From the NCBI GenBank assembly GCA_028873815.1, contig JAPPNN010000054.1, positions 1-35,662 of the forward strand: 35,662 nucleotides of DNA, written 5' to 3'. The DNA is from Gemmatimonadota bacterium. Its GTDB lineage: Bacteria; Gemmatimonadota; Gemmatimonadetes; Longimicrobiales; Gaopeijiaceae. A program made the position numbers and the translations under genes. The notes under the pieces were generated by a model that had not been told where the DNA came from, made no database searches, and was given only the letters and a program-made list of their open reading frames with translations. Of the stretch, positions 29,624 through 35,662 are shown one piece after another; positions within the stretch are counted from its first letter, which is position 1, and each line of letters starts with the position of its first letter.

Positions 29624-31312
29624 TCACGCAGCCTCTCCCCCGCCCTCCTGCAAGCCGTACTTCTTGACCTTGCGGTAGAGCGTCCGCTCCCCGATCCCAA
29701 GCAATTCCGCGGCCTGGCGCCGGTTCCACTCGACCGATTCGAGCACCGACACGATGACCTCCCGCTCCATGTCGTCCAGCGTCATGCCGGGACGGTAGGC
29801 GACGGCGCCGGAGTCGTCGGCAACCTCCGCGCGGGGGTCCGGGGCGTCGGGATCGGGTGCGGAGGGCGCTTCCGGGTCTTCCCCGGATTCCGCGACGATC
29901 TCCACGTCCGCATGGAGTGCTTCACCCGCTTCGGCACCGCTTTGCACCCGCGCCCTTGCAGCGACCTCTCCCGGGCCCGGCGCGACGGCTCCCGCGGGTC
30001 GCTCGTACACGATTTCGGCCGAGGGCTCGCTGCCGTGCTCCTCCGCCTGGAACGCTTCGAATTCGCGTCTGAGGTCCTCGATATCGACCTTCATCTCCAT
30101 CATGGTGCGGAAGATGAACTCGAGTTGAGGCCGGAGAGTGTCGGCGCTGCCCTCGCCGCGCCGGGGGCGGCCGGGGGTTGCGGGCACCAGGGCGAGCGTC
30201 CCCTCGCCCGAGCGCACGTCGTCGGGAATGTCCTCGGCGCGGATCTGCCGGCCGGGCGCGAGGACCACCATGCTCTCGATCAGGTTGCGCAACTCGCGCA
30301 CGTTGCCGGGCCAACGGTGGCGGACCAGGATGTCCATCGCGTCGCCCGAGATCCCCCGGAAAGGACCGCGATCGTGACGCTCGCCGGCTTCGCGAATGAA
30401 CGCGTCCACGAGAAGCGGGATGTCGTCCCGCCGGTGGCGGAGCGGCGGCAGCACGATGGTCAGGACATTGAGGCGATAGTAGAGGTCTTTGCGGAAATCT
30501 CCAGACACTACAAGGTGTTGCAGGTGCTGATTGGTAGCGGCAAGAATGCGAACATTGACGCGAATCAGCTTTTGGCCACCGACGCGGTGAAACTCCTGCT
30601 GCTCCAGCACGCGGAGGAGTTTCGTCTGGGTCTGCGGGGGCATCTCCCCGATTTCGTCGAGGAAGATCGTGCCTCCGTTGGCCAACTCGAACAGTCCCCG
30701 GCGCGCGTCGATCGCCCCGGTGAACGCTCCCTTCTCGTGGCCGAAGAGTTCGCTCTCCAGAAGGGTCTCGGAGAGCGCCGCGACGTTGACGGGAATGAAG
30801 CTCTTGTGGCGGCGGCGCGACAGCGCGTGGATTCCCCGAGCAACCAGTTCCTTGCCGGTCCCCGACTCACCCGTCACGAGCACCGTCGCGTCGACCGGGG
30901 CGATCTGGACGACGCGCTCGAGTACCTCGATCATTGCATCGGTCTCGCCCACGATGCCCGTCGCCCGCCGGAGCCGTTTCCGTTCGATCGCCCGCGTCCC
31001 TACCAGGACGATCTCCTCGACGTCGACCGGACGCGCAAAGGCGAGCGTGACGTCGGCAGGAGGCGTCTTCGCCCTGCCGGACCCGACCACTGCGAATACC
31101 GGGATGCCGAGCCGCGACGCCTGTCCTGCCTGCCGCACGCCGGCGTCGGCATCCGCACCCCCGGTGAACACGAGCAAAACCGGCTCGTCGACACCGGGCA
31201 CATCCTCGCTTGCAGTGAACAACTCGACGCGGTAGCCGGCGTGGCGAAACCCCGCGCGCAACTCTCCGGCCAGGGGCAGATCGTGCGTCGTGACGAGGAC
31301 GGTTTCGGCCAT
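29624..31312 (-). CDS. Sigma-54-dependent transcriptional activator with pseudo-receiver domain
   Basis: The 562-residue protein is a bacterial enhancer-binding protein. Residues 1-110 look like a receiver fold, but strand three reads PVLLVFTGG, with no Asp at the phosphorylation site. The AAA+ domain has Walker A GESGTGKE (148-155), the sigma-54-contacting GAFTGA loop (195-200), Walker B GTIFLDEIGE (214-223) and RHRWPGNVRELRNLIE. A long acidic, Pro/Ala-rich linker (about 370-505) includes a predicted helix (LEFIFRTMMEMKVDIEDLRREF region). The Fis-type helix-turn-helix is at the C-terminus (RRQAAELLGIGERTLYRKVKKYGL region). The start is 3 nt after the gcvT stop, so it ends the hslVU operon. 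Its target genes are not shown by the sequence. Confidence 0.93.
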   Translation of the reverse strand: MAETVLVTTHDLPLAGELRAGFRHAGYRVELFTASEDVPGVDEPVLLVFTGGADADAGVRQAGQASRLGIPVFAVVGSGRAKTPPADVTLAFARPVDVEEIVLVGTRAIERKRLRRATGIVGETDAMIEVLERVVQIAPVDATVLVTGESGTGKELVARGIHALSRRRHKSFIPVNVAALSETLLESELFGHEKGAFTGAIDARRGLFELANGGTIFLDEIGEMPPQTQTKLLRVLEQQEFHRVGGQKLIRVNVRILAATNQHLQHLVVSGDFRKDLYYRLNVLTIVLPPLRHRRDDIPLLVDAFIREAGERHDRGPFRGISGDAMDILVRHRWPGNVRELRNLIESMVVLAPGRQIRAEDIPDDVRSGEGTLALVPATPGRPRRGEGSADTLRPQLEFIFRTMMEMKVDIEDLRREFEAFQAEEHGSEPSAEIVYERPAGAVAPGPGEVAARARVQSGAEAGEALHADVEIVAESGEDPEAPSAPDPDAPDPRAEVADDSGAVAYRPGMTLDDMEREVIVSVLESVEWNRRQAAELLGIGERTLYRKVKKYGLQEGGGEAA

Positions 31313-31315
31313 GCG

Positions 31316-32425
31316 CTATCTCTTGATGGAGCCCTCGGTGTAGAAGGGCGGCCGCTGGGTGCGCCCTGCTATGACCCGGTTGCGGATCCTGACGCCGACC
31401 TCGGTACCAGGGCGAGCTGCGGCCATTGGAAGATACCCCAGCGCAACCCCGTACCCGAGAGACGGACTGGCCACGCCGGACGTGACCGTACCCACATCCT
31501 CACCTTCGTGCACGAGCGGATAGCCGGGACGGGGGAATCCCCGCTGTGTCAGCCGGATTCCCGTGAGACGGTGAGTCACTCCACGCTCCTTCTGCGCGGC
31601 GAGCGCATCGCGGCCGATGAAGTCGCCCGCGTCTAGCTTCACGATCCAGCCCAACCCGGACTCGAGTGCGGTGTGTTCTTCGTCGAGGTCGTTGCCGTAG
31701 AGCGCATACCCCATTTCGAGACGCAGGGAATCGCGCGCACCCAAGCCGGCAGGGCTGAGTCCGTGCGGCTCGCCGGACTCGGCCAGCGCCCGCCAGACGC
31801 CCACTGCGGCGTCGGCCGGCAGGTACAGTTCGAATCCATCCTCCCCGGTATAGCCGGTCCTGCTCACGACCGCCTCCGCACCCGCAACCTCGCCCTCGGC
31901 GAAGCGGTAGTACCCTACCCTGCCGGGGTCGACGCCGGTCAGGGGGCTCAGAATGGCTTCGCTCGCGGGACCCTGGAGCGCGATCAGGGCAATGTCGTCC
32001 GAGTCGTCGGCAAGCTCCACGTCGAAGCGAGTGGCGTGTTCGTTGATCCAGCGCCAGTCCTTCTTCCGGTTGCTGGCGTTGACGACCAGGACGATGCGAT
32101 CCGGGAAACGGTAGACCAGCAGGTCGTCGAGAATCGTTCCACGTTCGTTGCAGAGGGCGGAGTACTGCGCCTGACCGACGGCGACCCGCGACACGTCGTT
32201 GACGGTCAGGTACTGGACGAAATCCTCGGCCTGAAGTCCGCGAACGGTGAACTCACCCATGTGGGAGACGTCGAAGAGGCCTGCGGCGGTGCGGACTGCG
32301 GCATGCTCGGCACGAATGCCGCCCGGATACTGGACCGGCATGGAGTAGCCGGCGAACGGGACCATCTTGCCGCCCAGAGCGGTGTGAACATCGTGGAGCG
32401 GCGTCTTTTGCAACTTGGCGTTCAT
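31316..32425 (-). CDS. gcvT: Glycine cleavage system T protein (aminomethyltransferase)
   Basis: The 369-residue enzyme transfers the methylene group from the lipoyl H protein to tetrahydrofolate and releases ammonia. Typical features are LHDVHTALGGKMVPFAGYSMPVQY at the N-terminus, DVSHMGEF, the folate-pocket stretch RTGYTGEDGFELY with the preceding LQGP, and the C-terminal GYPLVHEGEDVGTVTSG and GYPLVxxG-like barrel segments. ATG 32425 is preferred over a TTG at 32437, which overlaps the argF end. It lies 4 nt after the argF stop. The other glycine-cleavage genes (gcvH, gcvP, lpd) are not in the window. Confidence 0.95.
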   Translation of the reverse strand: MNAKLQKTPLHDVHTALGGKMVPFAGYSMPVQYPGGIRAEHAAVRTAAGLFDVSHMGEFTVRGLQAEDFVQYLTVNDVSRVAVGQAQYSALCNERGTILDDLLVYRFPDRIVLVVNASNRKKDWRWINEHATRFDVELADDSDDIALIALQGPASEAILSPLTGVDPGRVGYYRFAEGEVAGAEAVVSRTGYTGEDGFELYLPADAAVGVWRALAESGEPHGLSPAGLGARDSLRLEMGYALYGNDLDEEHTALESGLGWIVKLDAGDFIGRDALAAQKERGVTHRLTGIRLTQRGFPRPGYPLVHEGEDVGTVTSGVASPSLGYGVALGYLPMAAARPGTEVGVRIRNRVIAGRTQRPPFYTEGSIKR

Positions 32426-32429
32426 GGTA

Positions 32430-33356
32430 TCAACCAAAACGTTCGCGTGGTCGGATCAGATCCAGCAGGAGGGCCTGGATGAAGTGCAGGCGGTTTTCGG
32501 CTTCGCGGAATATGCGGGAACGCGGCCCGTCGATCACCTCGGCGGTGACTTCTTCGCCCCGGTGGGCCGGGAGGCAATGGAGAAAGATCGCCGCGGGATC
32601 GGCCAGTGCCATGAGCGGCCCGTTCACCTGGAAGCCCGCAAAGGCCGTCTCGCGGATGCTCTGCTCGTCCTCCTGCCCCATCGACGCCCACACATCGGTG
32701 GTCACCACGTGTGCCCCGACGACCGCCTCGCGCGGCGACGCGAGCACCTCCACGTCGGTCCCGGTCCGGGCTCTCGCCAGGATCGCCGGGTCGGGACCGT
32801 AGCCCTCGGGACACGCAAGCCGCAGGGTGAAGCCGAAGCGCAGCGCCGCGTTGAGCCAGGAGTTGGCCATGTTGTTGCCGTCGCCGATCCACGCCACCCG
32901 GAGCGCGGACAGGTCGTCTCCGAACTCCTCGCCGGCGGTGAAGAGATCGGCCATGACCTGACACGGGTGGAGAAGATCCGTGAGGCCGTTGATCACGGGC
33001 ACCGTCGCTTCCCGGGCCAGTTCGGTGACCTCGTCCTGTGCGAAAGTCCGGATCAGGATCCCGTCGACGTAGCGGCTCAGCACTCCAGCGGTATCGGCCA
33101 CGCTTTCGCCGCGCCCGATCTGCGAGTCGTGCTCGGAGATCATGATCGCGTGGCCCCCAAGCTGAGCCATCCCCGCCTCCGTGCTCACGCGCGTGCGAGT
33201 CGAACTCTTGCGGAAGATCATCGCCAGGGTGCGGCCCTGGAGCGAACGGCCGGCCGGTTCACCGCGCTTGAGCCGTCCGGTCAACTCCAGGAGGTGGCGA
33301 AGATATTCGGCATCGTGTGCGGCGATGTCGATGAAGTCGCGCTTCGAGGAGGCCAT
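32430..33356 (-). CDS. argF: Ornithine carbamoyltransferase
   Basis: The 308-residue enzyme makes citrulline from ornithine and carbamoyl phosphate in arginine synthesis. The carbamoyl-phosphate motif FRKSSTRTR, HPCQ (in DLLHPCQVMAD), and the ornithine-binding and catalytic FLHCLPAHRGEEV are all present. MANSW and the SMG segment fit the ornithine, not the aspartate, branch. The ATG is 21 nt after the hslU stop with only a weak ribosome-binding site. No other arginine gene adjoins it; it sits in the middle of the hslVU transcript. Confidence 0.95.
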   Translation of the reverse strand: MASSKRDFIDIAAHDAEYLRHLLELTGRLKRGEPAGRSLQGRTLAMIFRKSSTRTRVSTEAGMAQLGGHAIMISEHDSQIGRGESVADTAGVLSRYVDGILIRTFAQDEVTELAREATVPVINGLTDLLHPCQVMADLFTAGEEFGDDLSALRVAWIGDGNNMANSWLNAALRFGFTLRLACPEGYGPDPAILARARTGTDVEVLASPREAVVGAHVVTTDVWASMGQEDEQSIRETAFAGFQVNGPLMALADPAAIFLHCLPAHRGEEVTAEVIDGPRSRIFREAENRLHFIQALLLDLIRPRERFG

Positions 33357-33377
33357 GTTCCCGATCGCGTCAGCGCG

Positions 33378-34919
33378 TCAGAGGATGTACCGGCTGAGAT
33401 CGTCATCGGAGGCGATGCGGTCCAGCCGCTCCCGGACGAATTCCGCGGTCACCACGACCGTCTCGCCGCGCTGCTCATCCGGAAGGTCGAAGAGCAGCTC
33501 CTCCAGCAGCGTGGTAAGGACGGTGCGCAGCCGGCGCGCGCCGATGTTCTCCATGCGATCGTTGAGCTCGGCCGCGATGCGGGAGATTTCCTCGATTCCG
33601 TCGTCGGTGAACTCGACCGACGCGCCCTCCGTCTCCACCAGCGCGCGGTACTGCCGTACCAGCGCATTGCGGGGCTCGCGCAGGATGCGCGCGAACTCGG
33701 CAGCGCCCAGGTTCTGGAGCTCCACGCGGATCGGGAAACGGCCCTGCAGTTCGGGTATGAGGTCGGATGGCTTTGCCACGTGGAACGCACCGGCCGCGAT
33801 GAAGAGCATGTGGTCGGTGCGGACGAAGCCGTACTTGGTCTGAACGTTGCAGCCCTCCACGATCGGGAGCAGGTCGCGCTGAACCCCCTCCCGGCTCACG
33901 TCGGGACCCGCGCCGGCGCGCTTTCCCGCCACCTTGTCGATCTCGTCGAGAAAGATGATGCCGATTTCCTCGGCGCGGTCCAGCGCCTCGTTCACCACCT
34001 CGTCCATGTCGACCAGGCGATCCAGCTCTTCCTGGAGCAACACGCGCCGCGCCTCGGCGATGCTCACCGTGCGCCGCTTGGATCGCTTCGGCAGCATGTC
34101 CTGAAGCATCTCCGTAAAATGGAGGTCCATGCCCTCCATGCCGCCCACCGGAAACATCATTCCGCCCATGGGCGAGTTCTGCTGGACGTCCAGTTCGACC
34201 GTGCGGTCCTCCAGATGCCCTTCACGAAGGAGCTTGCGGAGCTTCTCCCTCGTTCGCGCCCTTCGCTCGGCGATCAGGGGATCGCCATTGGGATCGGCCT
34301 GACGGGCGCGCGACGTGCCGCCGGGTCCCGCCACGAAGACCTTGCCGGGAGATCCCGAACCCCCCGTCGGCCGTCCTGCCTTCGAGTCGTCGGCCTCGCG
34401 CGGTGGCGAGGGCGCCGCGGGCGTCGCCGAATCCGGGAGGAGAAGGTCGAGCAGCCGCTCCTCGACCAGGCGTTCCGCCTCCGCCTCGACCTCGTCTTCG
34501 CGTTGTGCCCGGACCATCGCCACGGCCGTGTCGACGAGGTCGCGGACCATGGACTCTACATCCCGGCCCACATAGCCGACCTCGGTGAACTTGGAGGCTT
34601 CCACCTTGACGAACGGTGAGCCAGCCAGCCGGGCGAGGCGGCGCGCGATCTCGGTCTTCCCCACCCCGGTGGGCCCGATCATGATGAGATTGTTGGGCAG
34701 GATCTCCTCGCGCAATTCGTCTTCAACCTGCTGCCGCCGCCAGCGGTTGCGGAGCGCGATGGCAACCGCCTTCTTCGCTTCGGACTGGCCGATGATGTAC
34801 TTGTCGAGTTCGGCCACCACCTCCCGGGGCGTAAGCTGATCGAGCCAGCGGGGAGGCTCATCCGGCGACGCCTGCTCGACTGGCGCGGACGTGTCGGCGG
34901 AAGCGGTGACTGATGTCAT
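33378..34919 (-). CDS. hslU: ATP-dependent protease ATPase subunit HslU (ClpY)
   Basis: The 513-residue AAA+ unfoldase partners the HslV chamber. Motifs are [16 protein letters not shown], Walker A GPTGVGKT, pore loop [12 protein letters not shown], Walker [13 protein letters not shown], and the terminal LSRYIL that docks into HslV. It is about 60 residues longer than usual (440-460). The excess is a 24-residue N-terminal extension and a low-complexity Pro/Gly/Ser insert of about 50 residues in the I-domain (near residues 163-215). The ATG overlaps the hslV stop by 4 nt (ATGA), which supports the long N-terminus. Confidence 0.96.
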   Translation of the reverse strand: MTSVTASADTSAPVEQASPDEPPRWLDQLTPREVVAELDKYIIGQSEAKKAVAIALRNRWRRQQVEDELREEILPNNLIMIGPTGVGKTEIARRLARLAGSPFVKVEASKFTEVGYVGRDVESMVRDLVDTAVAMVRAQREDEVEAEAERLVEERLLDLLLPDSATPAAPSPPREADDSKAGRPTGGSGSPGKVFVAGPGGTSRARQADPNGDPLIAERRARTREKLRKLLREGHLEDRTVELDVQQNSPMGGMMFPVGGMEGMDLHFTEMLQDMLPKRSKRRTVSIAEARRVLLQEELDRLVDMDEVVNEALDRAEEIGIIFLDEIDKVAGKRAGAGPDVSREGVQRDLLPIVEGCNVQTKYGFVRTDHMLFIAAGAFHVAKPSDLIPELQGRFPIRVELQNLGAAEFARILREPRNALVRQYRALVETEGASVEFTDDGIEEISRIAAELNDRMENIGARRLRTVLTTLLEELLFDLPDEQRGETVVVTAEFVRERLDRIASDDDLSRYIL

Positions 34920-35485
34920 GCCGGCTCCAGTTCCAGGACGGTAATCTCGCGATTCGTGTACACGCAGATGTCAGCGGCGATCTCCAGCGCGCGGCGGGCG
35001 ATCTCGGCGGCATCCATGTCGGAGCAATCCAGGAGCGCGCGCGCGGCGGCCAGCGCATACGCCCCCCCCGAGCCGATGGCGAGTACCGGCTTGTCGGGCT
35101 CGATGACATTGCCGTCGCCGCCCACCAGGAAGAGGTGGTCCCGGTCGGCGACTGCCAGGAGAGCCTCCAGACGGCGGAGGTAGCGGTCCGTCCGCCACTC
35201 CTTCGCCAGCTCAACGCACGCGCGCGGCAGGTTGGACGGCCATCGTTCCAGCTTTCCTTCCAGCTTCGCGAAGAGGGTGAAGGCGTCTGCAACCGCCCCC
35301 GCGAAGCCCGCAAGCACACGCCCCTCCTTGAGCAGCCTTACCTTGCGCGCCTCCCCCTTGACTACGGTGTCTCCCATGGTCACCTGCCCGTCGCCCGCCA
35401 TGGCGACTCGGCCGTTTCGGGCCACTGTGATCACCGTCGTCGCGTGGACGGAAGCGCCGGGCACAAGCGGTGACGCAGGGTTCAT
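34916..35485 (-). CDS. hslV: ATP-dependent protease proteolytic subunit HslV (ClpQ)
   Basis: The 189-residue precursor is the threonine-protease subunit of the HslUV protease. A 15-residue leader is followed by the mature N-terminal Thr16 in [32 protein letters not shown] and [13 protein letters not shown] are the conserved proteasome-fold motifs. ATG 35485 is chosen because reading further upstream (to 35626) adds an unrelated basic stretch. Most HslV proteins have just Met before the catalytic Thr; a longer leader resembles CodW-type versions. It is the first gene of the hslV-hslU-argF-gcvT-regulator operon. I find no convincing promoter and no gene between 35486 and the window end. Confidence 0.95.
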   Translation of the reverse strand: MNPASPLVPGASVHATTVITVARNGRVAMAGDGQVTMGDTVVKGEARKVRLLKEGRVLAGFAGAVADAFTLFAKLEGKLERWPSNLPRACVELAKEWRTDRYLRRLEALLAVADRDHLFLVGGDGNVIEPDKPVLAIGSGGAYALAAARALLDCSDMDAAEIARRALEIAADICVYTNREITVLELEPA

Positions 35486-35662
35486 TCGCTGGGTCTCGGT
35501 ATGGGTCGGACGTTTTGCGGCTGGAGCGGATCGGGCGCGGCGGCCCAACGGAGGCTCAAAGAGTGTAGCCTTAAAAGCTAGATACGCTCGCGCACGGCCG
35601 GAAGTGTAAGTCTTGTCCAACGGCAAATGAGCCTGAACGCGGGGCCGGTTTCCAGCGGGAAG

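Noticed and set aside
32415..34619. 734-codon plus-strand open frame over argF and hslU
   Set aside because: Shadow frame of well-identified genes, without domain content or ribosome-binding site.
35486..35662. Tyrosine recombinase (xerC/codV) end, often found upstream of hslV
   Set aside because: None of the three minus-strand frames shows a recombinase C-terminus; two of them hit stops early and the third continues into hslV with basic, featureless sequence.

Overview
This is a GC-rich bacterial chromosome segment made almost entirely of core housekeeping genes. It is densely packed, with many 1-4 base stop/start overlaps and frequent GTG or TTG starts. It contains no insertion sequence, phage gene, CRISPR array or rRNA. 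Gene content and order, a helix-less ATP synthase epsilon subunit and Gram-negative-type DnaK, Clp and Lon proteins suggest a Gemmatimonadota-like lineage. That is an inference without a marker such as 16S.

Layout. (1) 118-8151, minus strand: a complete F1Fo ATP synthase operon, atpZ-atpI-atpB-atpE-atpF-atpH-atpA-atpG-atpD-atpC, followed by a PHP-domain phosphoesterase. Its upstream region holds a near-consensus Rex (NADH sensor) operator. (2) 8398-12078, plus strand: 1-Cys peroxiredoxin, MoxR AAA+ ATPase, CorB/CorC-type CBS membrane protein, and an unusual gamma-carbonic-anhydrase-like protein with a zinc-ribbon tail. (3) 12142-15337, minus strand: SpoU-type RNA methyltransferase, prepilin peptidase and an ALDH7-type aldehyde dehydrogenase. 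(4) 15365-16228, plus strand: thiD, overlapping tail-to-tail with a minus-strand nucleoside salvage pair (purine nucleoside phosphorylase and a CNT nucleoside transporter). (5) 18541-28983, plus strand: a proteostasis block of dnaK, htrA, tRNA-Leu(UAG), tig, clpP, clpX and lon, then the ribosome-assembly GTPase engB and a putative lipoprotein. (6) 29624-35485, minus strand: an operon hslV-hslU-argF-gcvT followed by a sigma-54 enhancer-binding protein.

Most interesting signal. The only promoter I can see for dnaK is of sigma-54 type (GG-N10-GC at 18729-18742). It is preceded by two identical 15-bp palindromes, CTGCCAAAATGGCAG, exactly 42 bp apart, where an enhancer-binding protein would sit. 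The window also encodes such a protein, with an N-terminal receiver-like domain that lacks the phospho-acceptor Asp, as the last gene of the hslVU operon. Together these suggest a sigma-54-dependent proteostasis (heat-shock) regulon in place of the usual sigma-32 or HrcA/CIRCE control. The link between this protein and these sites is my inference.
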